The notes: generated by a model not told the origin, from the sequence alone. Shown: positions 36,238-45,367, counted from the stretch's first letter. The stretch is DNA of 64,000 nucleotides from JAYPEY01 sp964519245 (GCA_964519245.1 CAZFLK010000001.1:53732-117731), one strand, 5' to 3'. Program-made: numbers and translations.

Positions 36238-37032
36238 CTCTTTCACCCGCTCCAGTCCCAACTTGATCACCTCAAGCGGATCCTGCCGCCAAAGCTCCGG
36301 ATTGAACAACTCCAGGCTGATGCAGCCCTGGTAGTTCTTCTCCTTCAGCAACTCGATCTCGCCTTTCAGATCACAGACGCCATCGCCGACCATGACGCGA
36401 TCGGCGTCGATCTGCTGCATCTGCGGCCGTCCCTTGGCGGCGTCGTCGATGTGATAATGCGCGATCCTGTCGCCGGGGATGGAGGCCATGTCGTCCAACG
36501 TCGAGGCGCTGTTCCAATTGTGGAAGGCGTCGAGGATGATGGTGGCGTCGGGATCGTTCGCGTCCTGCACAACCTGCCAGGCTTGCTTGGTGCGGAACAC
36601 GGACTTGAAGAAACTGATGTATTCGAAGGTGGGCTTCACCCCGGCCGCGCGCCCGATCTCGAGCAGGTCGCGATAGCGCTCGGTGATCTGGGCAAGACTC
36701 GCCGGCATGAAGGGCGGCGTCGCCACGATGTAGGGCGAGCCGATACGCGCCGCAAATTCCATCCGTCGCTTCACTTCGTCGAGCTGGATGTTGTACTCGA
36801 AGCCCTCCGCCTCGCCCCAGAGGCGCAGCGCAATCGTGCAGGGCACAAACAGGCCCGTCGCGTCCAACTCCTTCTCGATGTCCGACACCTCGCCTCCCTG
36901 GCCAATGTATTCGTAGATATCATTGATCCAGAGCTCTACGCCATCGTAGCCGGCTTCAGCGGTGAGGCGGATCTTGTCCATCAGCTTCTGCGGCTTGATG
37001 GTGCTGGTGTTGAGCGTGATCTTGAAGGACAT
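36226..37032 (-). CDS. sugar phosphate isomerase/epimerase-like TIM-barrel protein
   Basis: A 268-residue xylose-isomerase-like TIM barrel without signal peptide. Metal-ligand candidates are Glu in TFEYISFFKSV, Asp in IILDAFHNWN, His in IAHYHIDD and Glu in ISLELFNPELWR. Such enzymes isomerise or epimerise sugars, or act on inositol derivatives and keto-sugars, in the cytoplasm. It is convergent with the DUF1080-ThuA gene and shares a terminator. Exact substrate cannot be assigned; its neighbours suggest sugars released by that island. Confidence 0.85.
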   Translation of the reverse strand: MSFKITLNTSTIKPQKLMDKIRLTAEAGYDGVELWINDIYEYIGQGGEVSDIEKELDATGLFVPCTIALRLWGEAEGFEYNIQLDEVKRRMEFAARIGSPYIVATPPFMPASLAQITERYRDLLEIGRAAGVKPTFEYISFFKSVFRTKQAWQVVQDANDPDATIILDAFHNWNSASTLDDMASIPGDRIAHYHIDDAAKGRPQMQQIDADRVMVGDGVCDLKGEIELLKEKNYQGCISLELFNPELWRQDPLEVIKLGLERVKEVVG

Positions 37033-37241
37033 GGTCGTTTCGCGTGATTCGTGTTGCGTGCTGATCGCGCCAAAGCCGCAAAGCGAAGGCGGATTACGTG
37101 GTTCGTCTGTCTGAAATCCCGGTGGTCGAGAGGGCGGACGTTAGGACGTCCTCGACAAAAAATCAAACCTGTCGTCCCTGGTTGCCGCGCGTCTTCTTTG
37201 GACTTCCTTCGCTGCGCTGCCGATCCCAAACTGCGCGGATC

Positions 37242-39509
37242 ATGAAACGAACCGCTCTCCTGCCGTTGGCGCTGCTTTCCCTGCTGGCGTCAGGGCCGCT
37301 TCTCTCCGCCAAGGAACAACGCCCGAACATTCTCTATTTCTACGTCGACGACATGGGTTGGGGCGCGATCGGGCCGAATGGACAAGCAGAGCGGAAGGCC
37401 AAGGGGCTCCCTTATGTCCTGACCCCCAACTTGAATCGATTGGCCGCGGAGGGCGTCAACTTCACCCGCTCCTACGGCTGCACGGTTTGCTCGCCGGCGC
37501 GGTCCTCGCAGCAGACGGGTTTTCATCAAGGTCATGCGTTTGCGGACCGCAACGACCCGGACAATGCGAAGAAGGCCATCCGTCGCGACGACCTGACCAT
37601 GGGCGAGATGCTCGCCGGCGCCGGCTACACCACCGGCTACTGGGGCAAATGGGGCTATGGCGGCTCCAAGAGCCAGGAGTCCCCGACCATCGACAACGTC
37701 CAGACCCTGCCGACCTCGCACGGCTATCAACACGTGGTCGCCGAGCTGCACCATGTCCGGGCGCACACCTTCTTCCAACCGACCTTGTGGAACGCCCCCG
37801 CCAAGCCCGGCGCGATCGGGGGATTGGAACTGAAGCCCAATTCCATGAAGGCCTATCTGGACGCGTCGAGGTATCCCGCAACTCCCGCGCTGCAGCATCA
37901 TGCGGACTACCCGCAAACCGCCTACTGCGACGATGTCTACGCTTTCGCCGCCCTGGATTTCGTCCGCGCCGGGGCCCGGGAATACCACGCCAGCGGCAAG
38001 CCCTTCTTCGGGCTGCTGGCCGTCCAGGTCCCGCATGCGCCCTTCGATGAGATCGCACAGCTTCCCGAATGGGACCGGGCCTACCGCGACCAACCTTTCT
38101 TCAAGTCGCTATCGAAACAGGCCCAACAATGGGCGGCCATGGTGACCCGGATCGACGCCCACTTCGGAAACATTCTCGCCGCGCTCGAGGACCCGGACGG
38201 CGACGGCGACACGTCGGATTCCGTCGCCGCAAACACCCTCGTCGTTTTCCAATCCGACAATGGCGGCCCGCAACATCCCGCGCGCAACGAGTTTCAAGCC
38301 AACGGCGGCCTCCGGGCGTCCAAAGGCAGGATCGAGGAAGGCGGCATCCGTATTCCGACCCTCATGCGCTGGCCGGCCCGGATCCACGCCTCGTCCCGCC
38401 TCCGCGCCGGAACCAGCTCCGATCAGGTCATCGACGTGACCGACCTCCTGCCAACCTTCTGCGAACTGGCCAACGTCGAGCCCCCACTCGGCATCGACGG
38501 CGTCTCCCTGGCCCCGACGTTGTCCGGTGAGGGTGTTCAACGGCGGAGGGAGTTCGTGATTCACGAGGCCGGAAACGGACAATCGATCATCCGTGGCCGC
38601 CACAAATTGATCCGACGCAAGCGAGGTTTTGAACTCTACGACCTTGTGGCGGACCACGCCGAGGAGCAGGACATCGCGACAAAGCGCCCCGCCCTGGTGA
38701 ACGAATTGAGGACCCTGCTGCTGGGCGAACGCGTTGATGAACCCAAGGGCTTCGCCAACACGTATCACTCGTGGTCGGCGGCGGCGGGCGAGGATCTGAA
38801 ACACGCGGACAACTGGTCCGACTACCGCTACGCCAACGCCGGGATCACCTACCTGACCGACGACGGCCCGCCCCGGGCATCCTGGGTCGCCCACCTCGAG
38901 AACCGGGGCGACAAGGACAACTCGGCTTCCTTCGGATCGTCGAAGGCCAGCGCGGAGTTTCTGGCGCTGCAGATCAAGGGCAACGCGAAGGCCGGCGCGT
39001 TGCAATCCGTGACGATCCGAAACAACCAGTCGGTGACCGGCCGCAATGAGATACGAATCTCGGAACTCGGCTCGGTTCAACTCGAGGGTGGACGCCTGGC
39101 GTCGCAGCGATGGATCGATATTCGCGAGGGCGGGCTTCTCCGCGGTCACGGCTCGATCGACGGCGACGCGCACAATTCCGGCGTGTTGCGCGTCGGCCCG
39201 GGCCCCGGCAAAAGCTCCGGACTCAGGATCAGCGGGGACTATCACGAATCCCCGGCCGCCAGCCTCGTCATCCAGACGTCGGAGCAGGCGGCTCCGTTGG
39301 ACGTCGCCGGGACCGCGAGTCTGGCCGGCGAGTTGAAGCTGGACCTGAACGAGAACACGGAAGCCAGGCAGGGCGCCGCCTTCGCCGTGTTGCAGGCGCA
39401 GGCCATCAAGGGCCGTTTCAACAACCCGAACGATCTCGTCAAGGCAAGCGACGGCAGGACCTTCAAAATCAACTACGCCAGGAACAAGGTCACGGTGACG
39501 CTCCGTTGA
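37242..39509 (+). CDS. secreted sulfatase with C-terminal beta-strand (autotransporter-passenger-like) domain
   Basis: A 755-residue exported protein. Signal peptide at 1-23. Residues about 27-490 are a type I sulfatase with VDDMGWGAIG, catalytic Cys83 in CTVCSPARSSQQTG, WGKWGYGG and FQSDNGGPQHP. GKWGYGG replaces the usual GKWHLG, so the normally catalytic His is not at that position. The last 240 residues are repetitive beta structure (VQLEGGRLASQRWIDIREGG, LRGHGSIDGDAHNSGVLRVG) like passenger domains of Verrucomicrobia surface proteins. Start set by the signal peptide at 37242. Likely surface-displayed or outer-membrane-attached. Confidence 0.87.
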   Translation: MKRTALLPLALLSLLASGPLLSAKEQRPNILYFYVDDMGWGAIGPNGQAERKAKGLPYVLTPNLNRLAAEGVNFTRSYGCTVCSPARSSQQTGFHQGHAFADRNDPDNAKKAIRRDDLTMGEMLAGAGYTTGYWGKWGYGGSKSQESPTIDNVQTLPTSHGYQHVVAELHHVRAHTFFQPTLWNAPAKPGAIGGLELKPNSMKAYLDASRYPATPALQHHADYPQTAYCDDVYAFAALDFVRAGAREYHASGKPFFGLLAVQVPHAPFDEIAQLPEWDRAYRDQPFFKSLSKQAQQWAAMVTRIDAHFGNILAALEDPDGDGDTSDSVAANTLVVFQSDNGGPQHPARNEFQANGGLRASKGRIEEGGIRIPTLMRWPARIHASSRLRAGTSSDQVIDVTDLLPTFCELANVEPPLGIDGVSLAPTLSGEGVQRRREFVIHEAGNGQSIIRGRHKLIRRKRGFELYDLVADHAEEQDIATKRPALVNELRTLLLGERVDEPKGFANTYHSWSAAAGEDLKHADNWSDYRYANAGITYLTDDGPPRASWVAHLENRGDKDNSASFGSSKASAEFLALQIKGNAKAGALQSVTIRNNQSVTGRNEIRISELGSVQLEGGRLASQRWIDIREGGLLRGHGSIDGDAHNSGVLRVGPGPGKSSGLRISGDYHESPAASLVIQTSEQAAPLDVAGTASLAGELKLDLNENTEARQGAAFAVLQAQAIKGRFNNPNDLVKASDGRTFKINYARNKVTVTLR

Positions 39510-39531
39510 GTGGCGGCAGCCCCGATCCGGG

Positions 39532-40272
39532 CTACGCCGCTTCGTCGGCGTCCGGCTCCGCGACGGACTCCTTCGACCGCAAGGCGCGCAACGCCGCCCG
39601 CGCGGCTTCGCATTCGGCCAGCTTCTTGGATTTGCCCGCGCCGACGCCAATCTCAGCGCCCTGATGCAGCACGGCGCATCGGAACTCCTTGTCATGATCG
39701 GGGCCGGATTCGTCGATCAGGCGGTACTCCGGGCCGGGTTGGGAACGGGCCTGAAGGAATTCCTGCAACTCTCCCTTGGGGTTGTCCAGGTTGGGCGCGG
39801 AATCCACGTCCGCCATATCGTCCCCGAACTGACCGGAGATCACGTTGCACGCGGCCTCAAAACCGCCGTCGAGGAATACGGCTCCCAGCAGGGCTTCGTA
39901 GGCGTCCGCGATATTGGAGGATCGCTCCCGCCCCTGGTTGCGATCCTCGCCGCGACTGAGGCGAAGCTGCGCGCCCAGATCCAAGGCCCGGCCGCGCTCG
40001 AACAAGGTCTGTTGCTTCACCATCTGCGCGCGCGCCTTGGTCAAGGGGCCCTCCTCGTGCCCCGGAAACTGATCGTAGAGCCGGGAGGTCAACGCCAGTT
40101 GCAGGACGGCGTCGCCCAGGAACTCAAGCCTCTGGTTGTGAAGCCCCGGCTCGCCGCTTTCCTGCGCATAGGACGGATGGGTCAGCGCCAATTCCAACAG
40201 CGAAACGTTCCGGAACTCATAGCCCAGACCCGACTGCAACGCTGCCAGATCCGGATGTGCGTCAGCGGACAT
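39532..40272 (-). CDS. rnc: ribonuclease III
   Basis: Cleaves double-stranded RNA in rRNA and mRNA processing. The 246-residue protein has the catalytic signature NQRLEFLGDAVLQLAL, DAYEALLGAVFLDGG (second metal-binding acidic patch) and a C-terminal double-strand RNA-binding domain (NPKGELQEFLQARSQPGPEY, GVGAGKSKKLAECEAARAAL). Starts 14 bp after the stop of the upstream hypothetical gene, so the two form an operon. Confidence 0.95.
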   Translation of the reverse strand: MSADAHPDLAALQSGLGYEFRNVSLLELALTHPSYAQESGEPGLHNQRLEFLGDAVLQLALTSRLYDQFPGHEEGPLTKARAQMVKQQTLFERGRALDLGAQLRLSRGEDRNQGRERSSNIADAYEALLGAVFLDGGFEAACNVISGQFGDDMADVDSAPNLDNPKGELQEFLQARSQPGPEYRLIDESGPDHDKEFRCAVLHQGAEIGVGAGKSKKLAECEAARAALRALRSKESVAEPDADEAA

Positions 40273-40286
40273 GATGCTCGGGACAA

Positions 40287-40952
40287 TCAGGAACCGGCGA
40301 CAGACTCGTCCTTGGCCTTGTCCGCGTTCCCGTCCGCCTGCTCTTCCTCATTCTCATGGTCGCCGTCGCCTTCGCCACCGGATTGATCAGCGGCTTCCCC
40401 CGCCCCGTCTTCGGCAGCTGCTTCTTCCTCCGGCGGGGGACCCTCGAGACCGTATTCCATCAGGAGTGCGACCTCCTGCTGAACCTTCTCCATGTCCGCC
40501 AGATTCAGTTCCGGATCAGCGATGGTGAAAACATCCCCGGTCTTGGCATGCTCATAAACAAACACGCGTCGTCCCTCCTCCTCGAACTCGGACTGCACCT
40601 TGAGAATGCGCTTCCGCTCCAGCATCACGGCCAGGATGTAGCTGGCTTCCGCATACTGCGGATCGTTGGCCTCGACGATCTTCCGCAGCAACGACTCGGC
40701 GCTCTCGCGTTCGATGGGATCCGGCTCCTTGGGCGGCGGAACCCGGAAAACGCCGCGCCAGTGCGACACGAATCCCTTGCGCTCCGCAGCGCCCTCGCTG
40801 AACTGCTCCCGCCAGGCGTCCTCGCACACGTCAAGGCGTTCGTAGCCCTCCTTGGTGCGCACCAGCAAGGTGTGGTAGGGCTCTTTATCTTCAAAGGGGC
40901 GGTTCGTCGCCTGACAGCTCTGGGAGCGGCTCTGGATGTTCCAGTCGTTCAT
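40287..40952 (-). CDS. conserved hypothetical protein with acidic tail
   Basis: A 221-residue cytoplasmic protein. The N-terminal half reads PYHTLLVRTKEGYERLDVCE, a middle segment SHWRGVFRVPPPKEPDP, then a helical region (LLRKIVEANDPQYAEASYIL, YEHAKTGDVFTIADPEL) and a disordered Glu/Ala/Gly-rich tail. It starts at MNDWNIQ; the frame runs seven codons further up but lies 33 bp from the divergent M24 gene. It precedes rnc in one operon. Family not recognised with certainty; such proteins occur next to rnc in related bacteria, which I recall only as a tendency. Confidence 0.65.
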   Translation of the reverse strand: MNDWNIQSRSQSCQATNRPFEDKEPYHTLLVRTKEGYERLDVCEDAWREQFSEGAAERKGFVSHWRGVFRVPPPKEPDPIERESAESLLRKIVEANDPQYAEASYILAVMLERKRILKVQSEFEEEGRRVFVYEHAKTGDVFTIADPELNLADMEKVQQEVALLMEYGLEGPPPEEEAAAEDGAGEAADQSGGEGDGDHENEEEQADGNADKAKDESVAGS

Positions 40953-40984
40953 CAAAAAAGGTTGTTTAACCAAGTCGCGTTCTT

Positions 40985-42130
40985 ATGCTTCCGTCCTTAA
41001 CAACCCCTATTTACTTGCGCAATCCCAATCCCACCCAAACAGAGTTCTCCGCCAAGCTGCAACGCGTCCGCGCCTTTCTTGACGAACAGGGCGCCGAGGG
41101 CTTGCTGATTGGAAAACAGCCCTCGTTTTCCTGGCTCAGCTGCGGAGGCGAAGCGCATGTCCCCCTGACCTCGGACGTCGCGGTGGCGCGTCTCTTGGTG
41201 ACGAAGGACGAGGTCCACGCCATCGCCAGCAAGATCGAGATGCCGCGATTGCTCGAGGAGACCTTGAAGGGGCTCAAGGTGACGCCGCACGAGCACGATT
41301 GGCACGAGGCCAACGGCGCGCGCGACCTCTTCAAGAAGATCGCCAACCCGAAGAAGGTTCTTTCCGACACCGGTGAATGGACCACGAAACACAAGCCCGA
41401 GCTGATCGCGCCTTTGCGCTGGTCCTTCCTGCCCCAGGAGGTCAAGCGCTACCGGGAGCTGGGTCGCGACGCCGAGGCCGCGGTCAACGCGGCCTGCCAG
41501 ACCATCGAACCCGGCATGAGCGAGTTCGAGATCGCCGGGCACCTCAGCGCCACCTGCTGGCTGTTGGAGCTCACCCCCGTCGTGGTCCTGATCGCGGTGG
41601 ACGAGCGGATCCACAAGTACCGCCACCCGCTGCCAACCGAGAGGAAGCTCAAGGAAACCGCCATGATCGTGCTGAGCGCGCGACGCAAGGGACAGATCGT
41701 GGCGCTCACCCGATTGGTCCGATTCGACAAGGTCCCGCCGGCGTTGCGCAAGCGCCACCGGGCCGTCTGCGCAGTCGATGTCGCGCTGCAACAGAGCACC
41801 CAACCGGGCGCGAAGGTGAAGGATATCTTCAAGCGCGGCGTGAAGGAGTACGAGGCGCAGGAATTTGGCGACGAATGGCAACTCCATCATCAGGGCGGGG
41901 CCAGCGGCTACATGGGCCGCGAATATCTCGGCTCGCCCAAGGCAAAACAGGTCGTCCTCGAGAATCAACCCTTCGCCTGGAACCCCTCCATCGCCGGGAC
42001 CAAGTCGGAGGACACCATCCTCGCCACGGATAAGGGCGTCGAAACCATCACCGCCTCCAAGAGTTGGCCGATGATTTCGGTCGATTGGGAAGGCGCGAAG
42101 TACAAGCGACCCGACATCATGGTCCTTTAA
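40985..42130 (+). CDS. M24-family (creatinase/prolidase fold) peptidase-like protein, metal site altered
   Basis: A 381-residue protein with an N-terminal creatinase domain and a C-terminal pita-bread fold. QLHHQGGASGY matches the HGxG region and KSEDTILATDKGVETIT the final Glu motif. The two Asp of the metal motif (usually DxGxxxxGYxxDxTR) are replaced by VLSARRKGQIVALTRLV, and the Glu of the IEPG motif is Asn in AWNPSIAG. It therefore probably lacks a normal binuclear site. Start is only 33 bp from a divergent gene and may lie further downstream. Confidence 0.8.
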   Translation: MLPSLTTPIYLRNPNPTQTEFSAKLQRVRAFLDEQGAEGLLIGKQPSFSWLSCGGEAHVPLTSDVAVARLLVTKDEVHAIASKIEMPRLLEETLKGLKVTPHEHDWHEANGARDLFKKIANPKKVLSDTGEWTTKHKPELIAPLRWSFLPQEVKRYRELGRDAEAAVNAACQTIEPGMSEFEIAGHLSATCWLLELTPVVVLIAVDERIHKYRHPLPTERKLKETAMIVLSARRKGQIVALTRLVRFDKVPPALRKRHRAVCAVDVALQQSTQPGAKVKDIFKRGVKEYEAQEFGDEWQLHHQGGASGYMGREYLGSPKAKQVVLENQPFAWNPSIAGTKSEDTILATDKGVETITASKSWPMISVDWEGAKYKRPDIMVL

Positions 42131-42151
42131 GGCCGCTTTCTCTCCGCCACC

Positions 42152-42646
42152 ATGAAACGCGCCGTCTATGCTGGCAGCTTCGACCCGCTGACCCGCGGTC
42201 ACATGTGGATGATCGAGGAGGGCGCGCGGCTGTTCCCCGAACTGGTGGTCGCGGTCGGCACCAATCCCGACAAGCAGTACACCTTCTCGGTGGAGGAGCG
42301 TCTCCGCATGCTCCACGATTCTCTGGACGAGGCCGAGGGCGTCTGCATCGACAGCTTCGAGAACCGTTTTCTCGTGCACTACGCCAGCGATGTCGGCGCC
42401 ACACACATCCTGCGCGGCATTCGCAGCGAGCACGACTACAGCTACGAGCGCGGCATGCGCTACATCAACGGCGACATGGAGCCGGACATCGGCACGGTCT
42501 TCCTCATGCCGCCACGCGAGATCGCCGAGGTCAGCTCCAGTTTCGTCAAGGGGCTGGTCGGACCCGACGGTTGGCAGGAGATCGTCAAACCCTACCTCTC
42601 CGAACCCGTCTACGAGATGATGCTGGAGAAGTTCGGCCATGGCTGA
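42152..42646 (+). CDS. coaD: pantetheine-phosphate adenylyltransferase
   Basis: Penultimate step of coenzyme A synthesis, adding AMP to 4'-phosphopantetheine. The 164-residue nucleotidyltransferase has YAGSFDPLTRGHMWM (TxGH motif with Thr14 and His17), VAVGTNPDKQYTFSVEER, ILRGIRSEHDYSYE and EVSSSFVKGLVG (ISSTxVR-like). It overlaps the HD gene by 8 bp and begins 21 bp after the M24 gene. Confidence 0.92.
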   Translation: MKRAVYAGSFDPLTRGHMWMIEEGARLFPELVVAVGTNPDKQYTFSVEERLRMLHDSLDEAEGVCIDSFENRFLVHYASDVGATHILRGIRSEHDYSYERGMRYINGDMEPDIGTVFLMPPREIAEVSSSFVKGLVGPDGWQEIVKPYLSEPVYEMMLEKFGHG

Positions 42647-43271
42647 CCTGGAGGCGCGTTGGCGGGCCTTGTGCGTCCGGCTGCATCTTCCGCCGGATCT
42701 GGATCAGCTCGATTGGCTGCGGGGCGCTCACCGGACGCCGCCCCGGGCCTATCACAACCTCGACCACGTTTCGGCCTGCCTGACAGAGTTGGACGCCGTT
42801 CGCCATCTTGCCGACGAACCGGACGCCATCGAAGTCGCCCTCTGGTTTCACGATTCCGTCTACAATTCGCGCTATGCGGAGAATGAGGAGGCCAGCGCCA
42901 TCATGGCCAAAGGCTGGCTGGACGACTCCTGCGCGCCGGCGGATCTGGGCATGACCGTCGCCGAACTCATCTTCAAGACCAAGCACGACCCCGCCGATCC
43001 GCCGGAAACCAGGGACCAACAGATCATTGTCGACGTGGATCTGGCCATCCTGGGCCAGGCGCCGGACGTCTTTGCCGCCTACGAAGACAGGATTCGGGAG
43101 GAATACGACTGGGTGGCTTGGAAGATCTATCGGGTCAAGCGCCCGGAGATTCTCAGCCGCTTCCTGCAACGTGAACGCATCTACTTCACGGAGGAGTTCT
43201 GCGACCGCTATGAAGCCGCGGCGCGAAGCAACCTGCACCGGTCCATCGAGCGCTTCAAGGCATCCACATGA
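42639..43271 (+). CDS. HD-domain predicted metal-dependent phosphohydrolase
   Basis: A 210-residue protein of the COG4339-type HD superfamily. Metal ligands appear in AYHNLDHVSACL (His), VALWFHDSVYN (His-Asp) and VDVDLAILGQ (Asp). It lacks a signal peptide. It overlaps coaD by 8 bp and the next GNAT gene by 4 bp, so all three are translationally coupled. Substrate unknown, probably a phosphomonoester or nucleotide. Confidence 0.85.
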   Translation: MADLEARWRALCVRLHLPPDLDQLDWLRGAHRTPPRAYHNLDHVSACLTELDAVRHLADEPDAIEVALWFHDSVYNSRYAENEEASAIMAKGWLDDSCAPADLGMTVAELIFKTKHDPADPPETRDQQIIVDVDLAILGQAPDVFAAYEDRIREEYDWVAWKIYRVKRPEILSRFLQRERIYFTEEFCDRYEAAARSNLHRSIERFKAST

Positions 43272-43822
43272 ACGAGCGAACATTGGAGACAAAAACGGGC
43301 GCGCGACTGCGCGTCGAACGCCTGGCCGCCTCGCACGCGGCGTCGCTGCCGCGCTTCCACTACAATCTCTCCCAAACCTCGCGCGACACCTTCACGCCGC
43401 ACGCCTACGATGCGGCTACGGTCGCAACCTACATTCGTCGATCGACCGACGACGACGATCGCATCTACGTGGCGTTGTCGGGCGCGGACATTGTCGGCTA
43501 TTTCTTTCTGTGGGAGTTCCAATCGCCGATCCCGCTGCTGGGTATCGGCATGGCGGACGCGTTTCAGGGGCAAGGCCTGGGCGGCCAAATGATGAGAATC
43601 CTGATCGACGACGCCAAGGACGCCGGCAAGGACGGCATTGAGTTGACCACGATGCAGCAAAACGACCGCGCCTTCGCGTTGTATCGAAAACTGGGCTTTG
43701 AGCATGTCGGCGATGTCGACAACATGACCGGCGATGGGCGTCAAGTGATCGAGCGGCGGATGTTCCTCGCGCTGAAGGAAGGCGCCCAGCAGTCCGACCG
43801 CGAGTTCAAGCCGCCGGTCTGA
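43268..43822 (+). CDS. GNAT-family N-acetyltransferase
   Basis: A 184-residue acetyltransferase. The acetyl-CoA loop is FQGQGLGGQMMRILIDDAKD (QxxGxG/A), followed by ELTTMQQNDRAFALYRKLGF, the usual last strand-helix. The start overlaps the HD gene by 4 bp. Acceptor unknown. Confidence 0.87.
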   Translation: MNERTLETKTGARLRVERLAASHAASLPRFHYNLSQTSRDTFTPHAYDAATVATYIRRSTDDDDRIYVALSGADIVGYFFLWEFQSPIPLLGIGMADAFQGQGLGGQMMRILIDDAKDAGKDGIELTTMQQNDRAFALYRKLGFEHVGDVDNMTGDGRQVIERRMFLALKEGAQQSDREFKPPV

Positions 43823-43894
43823 CTCGCCCTGTGATTCTTTGACAGCGCCGGGAAAAGTTGCCGCTCCAGCGGCTGAGAGAAGCGCCCTCGGCCC

Positions 43895-44002
43895 GTTCCC
43901 TCTCCCCCAGGAGAGGGAAGGAAACCGCGCTTTCGGAAGGCGACGCGCTCAGGAACAGACCGAGAATATGGCCGACATCCCTCTCCCCGAGGGAGAGGGA
44001 AC
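43895..44002. repeat. 108-bp palindromic repeat element with GTTCCCTCTCCC ends
   Basis: GTTCCCTCTCCC (43895-43906) pairs with 43991-44002, and each end also folds on itself (43896-43919 and 43978-44000). The interior has GCGCTTTCGGAAGGCGACGC. It lies in the 285-bp gap between the GNAT gene and thrC. Many bacterial genomes carry such small repeats. Role unknown. Confidence 0.7.
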
Positions 44003-44107
44003 GAGGCTGAGGGGAGTCCTTGCCCACCGCCAACGGCTACGTGCCGGCCCGGTGCGCCTCCAGCCGAACTTGACGCCGCAGTCGTCCCGCCGTTTGAATG
44101 GACCGCT

Positions 44108-45367
44108 ATGCCACACGTCACCCATCTTGAGTGCGCCAACTGCGGCGCGAACTACGAGGCCGGAAAGATCCACAACCTCTGCACCTCCTGCAACCGCCCG
44201 CTCTGGGTGCGTTACGACATGGATGCGCTCAAGGACAACTTCAAGAAGAAGGACCTCGTCGGCCGTCCACCGACCCTGTGGCGTTACCTGGAGATGCTGC
44301 CGATGGAGGACCCGAAGAGCATCGTCTCCCTCGTCGAGACCATCACCCCGATTCTCCCGGGCAAGCGCCTCGCCTCCGAGTTCGGCGTGAAAAACCTGAT
44401 GATCAAGGACGAGAGCCGCCTGCCGACCGGAAGTTTCAAGGCGCGCGGCATGACCATGGCCATCACCATGGCGAATGAGTTCGGCGTCAAGCGGGTGGCC
44501 GTTCCGACCGCCGGCAACGCCGGCGGCGCCATGGCCTTCTACGCCGCCCGCGCCGGGATGGAATCCTACGTCTTCATGCCCGAGGACACGCCCATCATCA
44601 ACCAGAAGGAATGCTGGGTCGCCGGGGCCAAGACCTTTCTCGTCAACGGCCTCATCGACGACTGCGGCAAGATCGTGGGCGACGGCGTCAAGGAGATGGA
44701 CTGGTTCAACGTCTCGACCCTCAAGGAGCCCTACCGCATCGAGGGCAAGAAGACCATGGGGCTCGAGGTCGCCGAGCAGTTCGAATGGGAACTGCCGGAT
44801 GTGATTCTCTACCCCACCGGCGGCGGCACCGGCCTGATCGGCATGTGGAAGGCCTTCGGCGAACTGGAGCAGATGGGCTGGCTTAAGTCGGGGAAGAAGC
44901 CCCGCATGATCTCCTGCCAGAGCGACGGCTGCGAACCCATCGCCCGCGCCTTCCGTCAGGGCCAACGCTTTGCCAAAAAACACGAGGGCGCGAACACGAC
45001 CGCCAGCGGCATCCGCGTCCCGGTGGCCGTGGGCGATTTCATGATCCTCGACGCCGTCAACGAAAGCGGCGGCGTGGCCATCTCCACCCCCGAGGCCGAC
45101 ATCGAGAAATGGATGAAGCTCGCCTGCTCCACCGAAGGCATCTCCCTCTGCCCGGAAACCGCCGTCTGTCTCGGCGCCCTGGACGTCCTCCTCAAGGATG
45201 GGACCATCAAGCCGAATGACAAGATCCTCATCTTCAATACCGGCGCCCAACAAAAGTACCCGCACTCGGTAAACGAGATGCTCCCTTACGTCGACCTCGC
45301 CAAACCGCTGAACTGGGACGAGATCAAGGAAGGCAAGGGCGTCACCCGCAAGGGTGAGGCGGTTTGA
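44108..45367 (+). CDS. thrC: threonine synthase
   Basis: Converts O-phosphohomoserine to threonine with pyridoxal phosphate. The 419-residue fold-type II enzyme has the PLP Lys in TGSFKARGMTMA, VPTAGNAGGAMAFY, and PTGGGTGLIGMWKA (phosphate-binding loop). An N-terminal zinc ribbon LECANCGANYEAGKIHNLC with CTSCNRPL precedes the catalytic domain; this is a known variant. It is followed convergently by the ParE-like remnant. Confidence 0.93.
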   Translation: MPHVTHLECANCGANYEAGKIHNLCTSCNRPLWVRYDMDALKDNFKKKDLVGRPPTLWRYLEMLPMEDPKSIVSLVETITPILPGKRLASEFGVKNLMIKDESRLPTGSFKARGMTMAITMANEFGVKRVAVPTAGNAGGAMAFYAARAGMESYVFMPEDTPIINQKECWVAGAKTFLVNGLIDDCGKIVGDGVKEMDWFNVSTLKEPYRIEGKKTMGLEVAEQFEWELPDVILYPTGGGTGLIGMWKAFGELEQMGWLKSGKKPRMISCQSDGCEPIARAFRQGQRFAKKHEGANTTASGIRVPVAVGDFMILDAVNESGGVAISTPEADIEKWMKLACSTEGISLCPETAVCLGALDVLLKDGTIKPNDKILIFNTGAQQKYPHSVNEMLPYVDLAKPLNWDEIKEGKGVTRKGEAV

